Source: Balanoglossus misakiensis (Eukaryota > Hemichordata). Taken from it: a stretch of 64,000 nt of DNA. Positions within the stretch are counted from its first letter, which is position 1. Each line of letters opens with the position of its first letter. The stretch is taken from NCBI GenBank assembly GCA_040954595.2, contig CM082595.2, positions 2,976,001-3,040,000 on the forward strand, written 5' to 3'. The notes under the pieces were generated by a model that saw only the letters and a program-made list of their open reading frames with translations, was not told where the DNA came from and did no database searches. A program made the position numbers and the translations under genes. Below are positions 36,138 through 49,100 of the stretch, in pieces.

Positions 36138-36317
36138 TGGGGATCATCCAATATAAGATGACCACTGTTACTTCATTTGGCTATCCAGACAACCTCGCAA
36201 CAGCCACAGAGATCAGAACACCTGACCTCTGGGGATGATCAAATAAGATGACCATGCACCAAGACTGTTACTTCATATGGCTATCCAGACAACCTCGCAA
36301 CAGCTACCAGAGATCAG
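36138..36317. repeat. Imperfect tandem duplication, about 90 bp
   Basis: Two copies of GGGGAT-ATC ... AAGATGACCA ... TGTTACTTCAT-TGGCTATCC, AGACAACCTCGCAACAGC and AGAGATCAG, with a short insertion in the second copy. Confidence 0.85.
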
Positions 36318-36977
36318 TAATTCACTCAAATAAAAGACTGTTTGGACTATTTGACAGGGGAGGGGGGAACCTGTATTTTGCTAACACTACTAAACTTGGC
36401 AATGCCCAGACACATCCAATAAAGTACACGCATCCAACACAGTTTCTCTTTATTATTGTTCATTATTAAAGTGACAAAATTGCTCTCTATTGACCTATTT
36501 TAATATGAAAATTTCTATGCCGTTTGACTTGTTGAAATATGCCAAAATACTATTCTGTGGCAATGTTTACTTTTCTTGAGGCAATATGTTTGGTTGTCCA
36601 TATCAACCAAGAAACCTCCAAACTTCTTGGACGAACAAATCTATCTGATAAACTTTGTTTGACTACCAGCACTAGCTACTCTTATGGCAAGACAATTACA
36701 GATTTCGCGAAGTCTTCTGCACACTTGCAACTGACAAGTCAGGATCATCTCTATAGGTCACTTTCATGAAAATTCTGCCATTTGCTTGAAAGGGCTTGTC
36801 CTGCGCAACTTTTTTGCTGTTGCGCACTGACTAATTTGATGGACAACTGCCCCAATGAAAATACATTGCAATAAAATATTATCTAGCAAGTCAACATCAT
36901 TTACATGAACACGATTGTCTGCCATCAATGCATCTGACTGACTAAATCCTATTGAGTAAATGAAATGAGTGACGTAC

Positions 36978-37406
36978 CTTCACTGCACTGCTCCATTGAA
37001 GACCACCATGTTGGGGCTTGGTGAAGTGTTGCATCCACAATGTTGTTCTGAATAAATGACAAGAAAAGCAAGTTTCAGACATACAAATACAATTACACCT
37101 CTCAAATGACAGAAATGGAATTCTTACAAGTTGCATTTGTGAATTTAGAGAAAAATAAACAAGCAAGTTTTGATTTGAAGACTCAAAATTGGACAAAGGG
37201 TTCAGCCATGGCACAAAAACCAAAAACCATGTGCTTGAATGAAAGCCCCCCCACGAATTCTAGACAATTCTACTGGACTTGCAGACTGAAATGACTGTTC
37301 ACAAAGGAAAAAATAAAGCCATGACTTACCTCAAAACAATGTAGTAATTTCCAGCTAACAGCAAATCCTGGTGTGGAAATTGGGAAGGTAAAATTGAGTT
37401 TTTGAA
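36978..37406 (-). other. Two candidate exons of an unrecognised minus-strand transcript
   Basis: Block 37406-37330 has acceptor TGACTTTCCCAG and donor GTAAGT. Block 37047-36978 has acceptor TTATTCAG and donor GTACGT. Joined, they keep one open frame (FKNSILPSQFPHQDLLL, then NYYIVLR, TTLWMQHFTKPQHGG). No family is recognised and I could not find the neighbouring exons. Confidence 0.2.
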
Positions 37407-38478
37407 CTGGGAAAGTCAAAACAAACATGGACAGGAAAATTTTCCCTGCTATCACACCACCTCTCTGCATGCTCTGACTTATGCATAATCTGTTGGTCTT
37501 CTATTGTTAAACAAATTTTGTTTTGACAGACTGACCATTCACAGACTGCAGATAGGAAATACTGCTGATAGTGATTTGCATAGATGTATGCTAATTGAGA
37601 GCCAGCAGACCAGCTGTGTTCATGCAGGAGACAGCCAATCAGGGACTTGCAATCATTCCAATAAACCAATCAAGAAAAGGCAACTAATTATGAAAGTAAA
37701 CACAACAAATACACATCTCATAAAGCACCCTCAATGACTAAATAGTGATTTCTCCAGACAATACAAAAATTCATTCGAAATTCACTTTTATTTTCTATCA
37801 AAATAGTCCGAGGTTGTCCACGGTATAAATGAACACCGCTTTTTTTCTCTGAAGGTTCCATCCTAAACAAATTATATACAACATAGATGGGCAGAAATCC
37901 AAGATCACCCAAATAGTCAACAGCAAAGTACAAAAGATAAATTTTCACATATACACATATTAACACTACAATCTAGCATTTACCAGGAAAGTAATTCAAC
38001 TTTTTTACAGGATTAAAATATAAGTACTTTTATACCACAGTAGTCTGGTGTAGTCAACTATTCCCATACTTAGCTGCAAACATAGCTAATGTAGAAAAGA
38101 TGAGAGACTTTTATTCAAAATTAGATTCTTGTATTATTTTTAGTTGACATGAAATATTCAGAAAATACAGTACAACAGTGTCGACTTTTTTAAAAGGAAC
38201 TTTTTACAGCTTTTTTCAAGGGTATGAGAAATGTTTGGATTCATAGAAATGGCAGAGTGAAGTATCTTTTTCTAGATTGTCATAAGGAAATGACAGAAAC
38301 CTTTTTCCATAATACATGAATACAAGTGTTTAGCGATACTGATAAAGACATTGGCAGAATAAAGCACAGCAAAAGTCAAAATAATAGAAAGAGAAAAGAT
38401 TCTGATCAATGAGAGAAAAACAAGATTTTTTAAACAGACTTCGTTCAAGTTGAAGATGGAAAATAAATGTTGATATGT

Positions 38479-38575
38479 TCACACCCTTCCACCCCTAATC
38501 TGGGGTTCAGTGGTCTAATCATTCACTTGAGGGTAATGGGACAAGACCAAATTGTATGGGTTGGAGGGGTAAAAT
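38479..38575. mobile_element. Diverged MITE related to the CCCTTTCACC family
   Basis: Ends CACCCTTCCACCCC and GGTTGGAGGGGTAAAA are still mutually complementary, but the interior has drifted. Probable SPEN 3' UTR. Confidence 0.45.
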
Positions 38576-38784
38576 TGACAAAGGAATCACAGAGTTTGTA
38601 TTAGCGTCAGAAGTGAATTATGTTTGATAATGGACTACCAAGACAGGAGTTTGCTATTTAATTTTATAGCAGGCAGTAATTCATATACTTTTTAATCAGC
38701 TGACCAGTTCCATATATTGCACACATGCAAAGTTTTTTTTTTCAAATTGGAGAATTGTCTTTGAATCAGCTTGTATTTTTTTTG

Positions 38785-38870
38785 TAACCCTTCCACCACC
38801 ATGGTTCAGTCCAAACCCACTGTTTTCTATGGCAAGGTTGGACCTCTAAAGTGGGAACTGGGGGTGACCA
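38785..38870. mobile_element. CCCTTTCACC-family MITE in probable SPEN 3' UTR
   Basis: TAACCCTTCCACCACCATGG at the left, the family core TCCAAACCCACTGTTTTC and GTTGGACCTCTAAAG, then GGGAACTGGGGGTGACC. The right TTAA end is lost. Confidence 0.7.
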
Positions 38871-39375
38871 GGTCAGCCAGCAGAGTGTTTCTTGAAGGAA
38901 GGCGATCGGTTGCGGAGTGTTTCGTTTTCCCAGCGGCATTTCCACTGGACGTCGCAATCAACAATGACGTGTATCAATATGGTGTGAGTGCACACACACA
39001 CACAACACAAGCACAGTTCACTTCACAGAAATACTCCTTCAAAACAGAAAAACACAAAATAATCACGGGCAAACGTCCGATGGTCGGTCAACTTCACCAA
39101 CATGCTAGACAGTCCAACAATCGTATCACCAGGAACAGAGTATATATACATCGAAAGCAGACGATGCTTGCTCATAAAAATGTCTGAGCATCTTCACCGC
39201 GTCCACAAAAAATGTTTAATTCCCTTCAAAGCAGGGAAATCACTATTTTTTTCTTTTTTGAAATACAAAATCATGGAGGGACAGCGTTAGCATGGAGGTA
39301 TCTTTCTGGTCCAATAAGGTCACTTGTATGTGTAAATTACAAAGACTTCCAAGCAGTGTTTAGCGACGATCCCGA

Positions 39376-39522
39376 TTCACATTGCTATGGCAATCCCTCT
39401 GCACTGTTACTATGACAACCAATTCACACTGTTGCTATGGCAATCCCTCTGCACTGTCACAACATCAACCAATTCACACTGTCGCTATGGCAATTCCTTT
39501 ACACCGTTGCTATGACAATCAT
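39376..39522 (-). repeat. About 50-bp tandem repeat, three copies, spanning the SPEN stop codon
   Basis: On the plus strand each copy reads ATTCACACTGTTGCTATGGC, AATCCCTCTGCACTGT and a variable TGCTATGACAACCA. The copy nearest the gene holds the last seven codons and stop; the other two lie in the 3' UTR. The unit is not a multiple of three, so copies are not in frame. Confidence 0.85.
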
Positions 39523-40045
39523 CAAATGCGAAATGTCCTGGACGCTGTCAAGTAGATCCGGTGCTACACTCCGTAGATTATCCTGGGTGAAATCACAGGG
39601 CGGAAATATGTGGAGAACATAGGCAGCCTGGAAAGAAATAGAAAGTTTTAATGTTACATTAAATACCACCAGTATTCACTTGTGTGAAAAATCGCATCAC
39701 AAGTTACAGTGAGTGCTTCTTAGATTGAAGTTTGTAAGAGCTGAGTTCGATGGCTCAGAACACTGGGCAATTGAATAATGCTGGTGTTAAACTAACCTGA
39801 TTTGAACCTGGAGCTGGTACATTGATGATCCCAGCAGCATGTTTCTCTTGAAGGTACTGTAAGAATCCTGTTTGAAGGGTCTTGGTTTGGGACACAACAT
39901 CATACTGATCCCGTCCACATGGCAGTGCTAGTAGCAAACAATATGTACCGTCCACCTGAAAGAGAAAGAGATGTTTAACATGGTGCATTTCTCATGTGTG
40001 TTTTTTTCCAGTGCATATGTTGTTGTCATATCATCATCATCAACG

Positions 40046-40102
<57 letters not shown>

Positions 40103-43100
40103 CCACCACCACCACCACCACCATCACCACCACCATGTGATTTCCAGGGTGCCTAGAATCCGAGCTCCCAGGCCCGTTAGGCTGCCAAGTGTGTGTTATT
40201 CAGTAGGGCCTATACAAGACCCTCAGACCAAGACAGTACAAACCAGTGCGATTTGGTACATTTTACAGTGGGCTCAGACTGCCAAGTGTGTCTAAGTACG
40301 TATGAGAGCCATGTCAAGACAGTCAAAATACGTTTAAGAAGAAAAAGTGGCAAATACGTATTTTAAGGGACTTGACACAGATATGACACCCAGTAGCATT
40401 AAGGTTAATACACTAGGTGAGATTGTCTGAAGAAACTGACCACTGTACACACCTGCATATGTCTGGACACCCCGTCCAGCTGTGATGGTTCCAGTCGCAT
40501 TCTCTGGGCAATCCTCAGTAATGGCAGTGTTCCTCCAGGAAGGAGAGCTGGCAGAGATTGCTGGGCGATTTCCTTGTTGCCGGATACATAGTGCATCTCC
40601 ACAGAGCTGAATTCATTCTTCAAAACCAACTGTCCCCACCACATGACCGGATAGCGCTGAAAACACACAATATGAATAAGTTACTTTAGACTACAGTACA
40701 CTTACATCTGTGAGAGTGGCCACCTCTATATAGTGGCCAGTTTTTAACAGTCCCCATACAATTTACTGTGCATTATTTGACCTGTCTATAAAAGCATGTT
40801 AGGAAAGTCCCTTAAATGGCCACTATATACATGTTCGACATTATTTTAACAGCTGGGGAGAGTAAGATGTTCTTAAGTGATATGAAGTAAGTACTGAAGA
40901 AAATATGCCATTTTATCGACTGATTTTTCCAGCTGAATTCTGAACAGTTCAAAGCCTATTTTTGTTGAGTGTTCTCAGCTCTTACCTGTAGAAGTCTTGT
41001 TAGACTGTCAGGCGTTCTTGATGTTGCTGCTGCCGACGACTGCATGGTAGCCTGCATCTGGCTGGCGCACTGCTGCTGGTTGGCGACCGTCGACATCTGT
41101 GCCCCTTGCAGCGTTGATATGTTCATAGCTTGCATGGAGGACGGCATGGGTTGGATGGTGGCCGGCGTGACTGACCTCACGTCTCGCGTGTGTACTGAGA
41201 TGCGCGGGTGGACGGAATCGGCCATGGAGATGTGCGTGGGATTGGGGTCGGAGCTGCTGCTTTCCGGCATGGTGTAGCCCTGATAGTACCGGCTGGATGG
41301 CGGTGTCTGCTGTCTTGCCTGCGGTTGGTTCGTCTCGGCTGGTTTGTCATCATGGCCTTTTGCCGCAGCATGTACGCCGGCGTAGCTTACATTCGGCATC
41401 GCTGTGGTCCTGGTGCTGACGGCTGTACTCGTTGCGATTTCTTTGGTCTTTCCACGATCGCCCGCCATCTGTAGATGCGGGAAGTCTGGCTGTGGGCCTG
41501 GGTACAGCAACTGATATCCTGCGAGCTGAGCACTTCCCGCTTTCGCGACGTGCTCAACCGGCATCTGTGGGATGAACGGGTAAGTCCGTAGCATCTCCGG
41601 CCGGACCAGATAACCCTGTACAGCGTCGGTTAGGGTGTGTGTGAACACTGAGTGTGGAGGGACTGTACTCTTGCTGACTTCGTGCGTCGACGTGATGACC
41701 TGAGACGGGTGGCTCGTCTGTTGGCTTTCTTTGGTGACTCGCACGTCGTGCATCTGCTGCTGCTGGTAGGCCCAGTGGGGTTGGTGTGTTTGCTGAGGAG
41801 ACAACAGACGAGTGGTGGCCGGGTAGGCGTGGCTGGCGTGGGAACCGTGGCCCCATGGCTGCTGTGGCTGGACTGGGTAGGCTCTCTTGTCCACGCCCGT
41901 TGGGAGAGATTTGGTGTCTGCAATTGCGATCTGTGACGGGGAGGTGATTGGTGGGTACTTCATACCCATCGCCAGGTGCGGACTGGCCTGGACATTGGAC
42001 AGCAGTGTGACACTGTGCTCCTGAGATGGTAAGGTCATCGGGGCGGCGATGATCGACGCGTTTGTTGTATGGGCAGCTATCTGCTCTGAGGTGGTGATGG
42101 CTGGCCTGGATGTGATTTCTCTTTCTTTGGCCTGCTGTTGGCTGATGAGTTGCTGTGTTTGTTGCTGTTGTTGTTGTTGGGCTTGGTGTTGGCGTCCTCT
42201 TGGTGACGGCAGTTGTTGTTGCTGTTGGGATGTTGGCTGCAATAGATGTTGTTGCTGCTGTAGTAAAAGATGATGTGGGTATTGATGCTGTGGAGCTTGT
42301 GCAAGCCGTGAAGACATGCTCTGCTGTTGCTGTTGGGGTGAGACAAGTTGTTGATGTGGGGGCTGTGGTTGCTGCTGTTGTTGTTGTTGTTGTTGTTGTT
42401 GCTGTGGTGATACCAATTGCTGCATCTGTACTTGTTGCTGTCCAGGTGAGAGTAGTGGCTGGCGTGGTTGCTGTTGTTGTTGTGTGGCAATCAATTGTTG
42501 TTGTGCTTGTTGTTGTTGTTGATGTGATGTCAGTGGTTGACGGGGCTGTTGTTGCTGGGAGATAATTTGTTGTTGCTGTTGTGACACCAACTGCTGCTGA
42601 GATTGCTGATGTTGCTGCTGCTGTTGTTGTTGATGTTGCTGCTGCTGTTGTTGTTGATGTTGCTGCTGCTGTTGTGGTTGATGATGTTGCTGTTGTTGTT
42701 GCTGAGACTGTTGTGTAACTATTGTTTGGTGTGATTGCGGCTGTGGTGACACCATAGCCTGCTGCTGAGACGTGGCAGTGGTCATCTGCTGTTGCTGTTG
42801 TTGGGATGACAGCATCTGTTGCTGCTGTGCTTGTTGTTGTAGCATCAATGTGTGTTGCTGTTGTTGCAGTCCTTGCTGGCGTTGCTGTTCGCTCGTGGAA
42901 AGCAACTGCTGCTGGTGGAACTTGGGTGATGCAAGTTGTTGTTGCTGTTGTGGTGTTGCTGGTTGCTGTATTTGCTGTTGCTGCCTGGGAGACATCAACT
43001 GTGGCTGTTGCGGGCTTGTGGGTATCTGCAAGCGTGGTGACATTTGTTTCTGCGACGGAGACAGCAGGACCTGTTGCTTCTGCTCCTGCTGTTGCTGCTG

Positions 43101-46100
43101 CTGGAACTGATGCTGTTCCTGGTGATGCAGTACAAGCTTCTGTTGACCTTTAGGAGAATGCAGCTGAGTTGGTTTCTGTGGCGACGTATCCACCACGAGC
43201 TGAGACATCGGGTTCATTTCCGGCTGGGGTCTCTTGGGTTTCTCAATTTCCTTCTGTACAGGCACCTGCACTGTTGGAGTGGACGCCACCCTTTTCGTCG
43301 GCGACAGATGTGCTCTAGACACAGCAGTCACTTCTTGATGACTCGGAGACCGACTCTGCTGCCTCGCCACTCGCCCACCCCCACTCACTTGCCTCGCCCT
43401 CCGTCCACGTCTTGAAGGAGACGGTCTCTTCAGGGAGATCTCGGTCGTCTCAGGCGAGTCTTCAAAGTCATAGACATCCTTCGCAGTCGATTCCTGTTTC
43501 CCTGTTTCTTTACTTTCCAGGTTTTCCGGCAGTGTCGGAGACAACAACGGAGCTGGGACACTCTCCACATTTGGCACTGGTTCATGTTTATCCACACTCG
43601 GCCTCCGATCAGTGTACCGTCTGGTGGTGGATCGTGGCCTTCCGCGGCCGCGCCTAGCCCCTCTCTTCACTTGCTTGTCGGTCTCTCTCACTTCAGACGG
43701 TATATATCCTCCCGGGAAATTGATCTCATGATCCACAACCAACGGCTTCACATCCTGCAGACTGGTCAGAATTTCCTCGGTCGGTTTCAGATCCGAGAGA
43801 GCTGTCACAGCGCTGGCAGTTTCATCTTTGACATGTGCAAAGTCATTTTCGCTGGCCTGGTTGAACTGTTCGTTCACACTGGGAGGAGCGGATTCCTCAT
43901 TCTCAATGTTCACAGTCACTGCCAGCATTTCATTTGTGATCTGTTCAGGTTCGTTCAACAAGTCTTTCACATCCTGCATATCATCCTTGCTTTCCTCAAC
44001 GACAGCTGGTACATCAATTTCCTGCGATGTCACCTTCTTCTCCAACTCCATCATCTCCTCAGCTTTCCTCTTCTCTTCAGCCTCCCTCATCATCTCCTCC
44101 CTCTCCCTCAACGCTTCAGATATCTTCAACGTTTTCGGTTTCCGTCCTCTCTTCTTCCCCCGACTCGTTGCTGCCCCTGGCGACTCTAAAAGCGTGTCCT
44201 TATCTTTTGGTGTCGGCGCATCCATGACATCAACTTTAGGTTTCCTTCCACGACGACGCCTTGGTGCTGTGACAGGTTCTTTAACATCAGTGATGCTGTC
44301 ATCTACAGGTTCTGATTTCTCTTCCACAGTTTCCACCAGAACACTGGCGCTCGTTAAAGCCAGATCTACATCCTTGAAAGCACTATCAGTTTCCTCAATA
44401 ATCAGTCTGGCTGCTTTCTCAGTTTCTTGGTTCTCAGCTTCCTCCTTGGAGAGTTCAAGTTTTTCTTCTTGAAGTCCCGAAGACGTTGTGAATTCATCTG
44501 TAAGTTTAGCGTCTTCTGAGGTTCCCCTGACAGTCTCTGCAAAGTTTGATTCAATGTTCTGTGCCTGCAATTCCCCACTGTCCATATTGGCATCACTCTC
44601 TATCACAGGAGCATCTTTGAACAGCTCTACATCTGCCAAACTTGAGTTTACCTCCGGCACCAAGTTCTCAGAAATGCTTTCCCTGTGCTCTGGTTCCACA
44701 ACTGTTTCGATCACCAATGGGTGGTTGATAATCTCAAAGACAGCCTGCTCTGTCTCAGACTGCATACTCATATGCTTCAAGTCGACGTCATCTTCTTCCG
44801 TGTCAGAATCAAATATCACTGCCTGCTTGGAACGGGATTTTCTGGACGACTTTTTTGGCTTGATGTTGACAACCGCATCATCGTCATCATCATGCTGCTC
44901 CTCCTTGGCCTTTTCTGCCTGCTTCTTTTTAGACCTGGATTTACTCTTTTCCTTCTTGTGTTCCTTCACTTCCTTTGGCTTTTCCGTTTCCTTGGGAATG
45001 ACTTCTTCATGTGTGTCCTCATTTTCCGTGAAATTGAAAGCACTTGTATCTTTCTCCTCATCCTGTACAACACACTTCTCTTTCTCCACATGGATCTCTT
45101 TCTCCATTTCTTCCTTCTTTTGTTTCTTGGCTGATTTTGACTTTCTCTTTTCCGTTGACTTCTTTGGAGTTTTTTCTTCATCAGCAGATTTCCCCTTATG
45201 AGATTTCTCGTGCTTTTCCTGCTTTGCCATCTCTGCTTCCAGTTTCTTTTCCTTCTTACTAGATTTCTCACTTTTCCCCTTCTTTCCGCCATCACCGTCC
45301 TTTCGTGCCGGTTTCTCCTTTTCCTCTGTCTTCAACTTCTTCTTTTCAACTTCTTTCTCCTCATCGTCTTCATCTATTTTCCTCTTGCTTTTGCTAGCAC
45401 TTTCCTCCTTCTTATTTTCCTGGCTCGTTCTCCGACTCACTTCTTCGTTTTTCTTAGAAAGCTCCTCGCTCACTTTGTGTGTGTCTTTAATCTCCCCTCT
45501 CGCCTCACACATTTCTTTATCGCTATCCGATGCACTGACACTTGGTGTCTTCAACTTCTTTTTCTTTTCACTTTTCTTCCCGGATTTCTCCTTCTTTTTC
45601 TTGGTTTTCTCCGGTTCTTTGTAATTTCTCATATTGGCCGCCGCCTCCTGCAACTTCAGGTCCAATTCCAACTGCATTGAGAATGCCTGTGAATGCCTCT
45701 CAAGGATAGACTCCACGGCGCTTTCAACCTGTCTTTCAGCTTCCGTCATCTGTCTCTCTTTCGTCTCTTCTTTGGCCTTCGACAGTTGCTGGGTTTTCGG
45801 CTCCGTCTTCGGGGGAGAGAATTTCTTGTCCTGACCCGACTCTCGGATGGCAGTATCGGAATCTCGGATGGCATCATTCGTAGCTGCTACAATACTCTCA
45901 CTTGGCGGGGGAACAATTGGTGTTTCTTTAACACTGGTTACCACAACCGGTGTTGGCTTGCTCTCGACTGACACCTCATCTTTCTTCTCAACAGTTTCTG
46001 GTTCTGGCACTTTCGGCTTTTCTTCCACTTTCTCTGTGCTTCTGTTGTTCGACTGAGTGTCGTTTTTCTGTCGGACTTTGTAAACAGATCTGTAGTACTC

Positions 46101-49100
46101 TCTCCTGGCAGCCGGGCTGTTATATTTTGTTTCAGTGGTATCTCCAGAAGTGGAGTCTTTATCACCTGGAAGTGAGCTTTTTCTCTCAAGTTTTCCTTTG
46201 TTGTTATCGCTCGCTTGGAAAGCTTTTGCGAGCAGCACCCGGGTGAGTTGTGATGATTCTTGTCTTTGATTCGGCGACTCCACTTTCTGGGGGGACAATT
46301 CCGGTGGACTTGGAGAATGCTTCCGTCTCATCCCCATGTCTGTGTCCCTTTCTAACACGGAATGCTCAAACGAAGAACTCAACGCGCTGGAGTAACTTCC
46401 CTCGGCGTTATGACCTTTGGCACTGCTGTTGTACGTGTCGTGGACATTGGGGGCGCTGTTCGGTATCTGGCCGTTCGGGGACAGCGACGGCGGCTTCGTG
46501 CGATCGTCGTGTTTCTCCGACGGCGACATTTCCATGTCCCTGTGCAGCGTCTCGGATATCCTGGTCTGTGGATGCAAAGAAGGCATAGTCCTGATCACCC
46601 CTAAACTGGGGATGGAATAGTCCTTTGCGGCAGCTTTAGTCCTGAATTTCGACGGCGAATCCAGATCGGAGAACTGATAACCGGACTCCTGGTCGGGTTC
46701 GTAAATTTTGGCACTTTGTTCCAAACGCGCTAAATCCTGGTCAAAGATACTGGTCCTGAGTTTCCGGGGCTTGGCAAGGTCTTTCACTTCTTCCTCCGAC
46801 TCGCTGGGTTGTGTCTCCGACGCGCTCGATATCTGCTCAGAGTCCAAGCTCGACTTCTTCTTGATTCTGCCGATTTTCTTCCTCTCTACAAGTTCAATCG
46901 TTGGTATCACAGGCATTGTATTCACATTCGTGGACATTGGAGGCTGCGATGGCGGGGCGTGTATTGGAGGAACGACAGCTGCGGTTACTACAGTAGCTTC
47001 ACTAGCATGTTCTGATGACGATTCTGATATCCGACGCAGTGATGGCATGCCATCATCATCCTTCGCCTTCGCCTCATCTGCCTTGACTTCCCCAGCTTTT
47101 CTGTCTTTCTCGTTCGCCAGCCCCTCATCCTCAGTTTTGTCTAGTCTATTCTGCTCCAGTTGTCCGAGCTCTTCTTTCACTTTGCTTATCAGCTCCCAGT
47201 CGTTCAAGTGTGATGTGTCATGTTTTACACTCTTGTATGACACAGGCCTTTGTTCAGTCAACTCTGGGGGATTCGCTTTCTTAGAAGTCCTGAGTGGCTC
47301 GTAAACCTTGAGTGAATTGGACGACGAATTTGACAATCTCTTGATGTGGTGTGCCTCTACCGAGGAAATCTGAGGGTCGACTTTGATCTTGCTTGGTACG
47401 TTTTCCGCCGATAATTTCTGCAGTTTCCAAGTGAGGTGTGGACTTCCAATTTTTCCTGAACTGATTTCTGTACTCACAGGTGGTGGTCCAGGTGGCCCCA
47501 ATGGTTCAACGGTCACCTTCTCTTCCTTCGGCGTTACAGTACTTTTGTTGTCCCCAGATTCATTTTCCACGGATGCCTGTTTCAAGTGTTCCTTTCTGTC
47601 TTTCAGCTCCTCTTTCGGACTTGGAAGCTCGTCGCTGACCTGTCTCATACGGTATGTCCTCTTCACAACGCCCTCGTCGTTATTAGGCACAGACGGATCC
47701 GACGTTCCCCTCTTCCTCTTATGCGAGAACTCCGGAAAAGTGTTAATCTTGTTGTCGTTCGACAACGGGGATGTTATCGTCTGGCTTTCCCGTTTCGATT
47801 CTTCTTCCCGCCGCATTTCCTCGTTCTTCTGCTTTTCCTGCTGCTGCTGCAACTTCCTGGCCTGCTCCATCTGCTTCCGGTAGCTCAGACTGGTGTCAAT
47901 GTACCCTTTCTCCTCTGGCAGTTTGGGTTCGGCTTTGACCCTTGACCTCTGACGCCCACTCTCCCCCCTAACCTTCCCGGGAAAGTCATGGTCATTTGGA
48001 CTTCCAAGTCCATCGTCCATTTCAAACAAGTGGGTTATTCTCACTTTTTCCTGTTGCGAGGCCCGGCTATTACTCTTAGCGTGCTTCTTCTCAACTATCC
48101 TTTCCATTGGATTGAACACAGGCAGTTCATTTTCAATCCTTTTAACAGTGTCCGGTTTTTCAACCGTTTTCTTGGAAATGATCACTGGAATGAATTTACT
48201 CTCCGGTACTTTCTTCTCCTCCCGAGGCTCCGGCTCCGCCTTCACCTCAATTTTCTCTTTCATTTTCACATCCAAAAGTTCAAGTTTTATAGGTTTAAGG
48301 TTAATGCTCTTAGGAGTCCTGTCTTTCCTGACTTCACCATTGTCAGTTTGTTTACTTTTTCTATCCTGTCTCTTGGACGAATCAAGGTCATATTTTTCCA
48401 CATGTTTCACATCTCTATCCACAAGACTTTCCGGGATTTTATCCTCTGCCTTCTTTTCCTCAACTTTCCTTTCCTCGTTATCAACTTTCCTCTTCTTTTT
48501 CCATTTTTCCTCTTCCCTGTAACTCCCAACGGTCAGTTTCTCGTTACTCCGGTCAATCTCATGCTTGACTTTCACCTTTTTCAATTCCGGTTCAAACTCG
48601 TGCCTATCCAGCATTTCCAGGTGTTTTCCGTGTTCAAGTCTCTCAGTCTTAATCAACAGTTTCTCCTCAAGGTGTTGCTGCTTCTTGGCTTTGCCGGTCG
48701 ACTTCCCTTCCGATTTCTTGGATTTCCCCTTGGGGCTGTTATTCCCTTCCTTGCTCCTCGCAGGACTAGCACCGGAATCCACGGAAACCTTTTCAAGTTT
48801 TATCTTTGCCTTGGACACTTTCCCGTCTTCTTCGACAGCTTTCCCTTTCGAGTGCTTCTTGCTCTTCTTCGGTGTATCCTCCTTCGCTGCCAACTTCTCT
48901 TTCAATTTCTTGTGCTCTTTCTTCTTCTTGTGTTTCGGTGGTTCTTGATCGGGGGTGACCGATCGACTTTTCACTTTACTGATGATCACAGGGCTCTCTA
49001 CGGTGGGCGGTTCCTTCTCTTTGACAGCAGCGACCTTCTTGTGTGTCTTCGTCACCTTGCGCTTCACGTGCGGGCTTCCGCTTCGACTGCGCTGCAGGGA

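Larger units (their letters stand above)
35396..37780. other. Intergenic, repeat-containing
   Basis: Holds a 35580-36010 tandem repeat, a 36138-36317 duplication, and two spliceable blocks on the minus strand (37330-37406 and 36978-37047) that might be exons of an unrecognised transcript. No protein family is recognised. Confidence 0.5.
37781..39498 (-). other. Probable SPEN 3' UTR
   Basis: Downstream of the SPEN stop on the minus strand. AATAAA signals on that strand occur near 38106 and 37788 (seen as TTTATT on the plus strand). It contains two MITE copies and, just after the stop, the 50-bp tail repeat. No separate gene seen. Confidence 0.45.
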
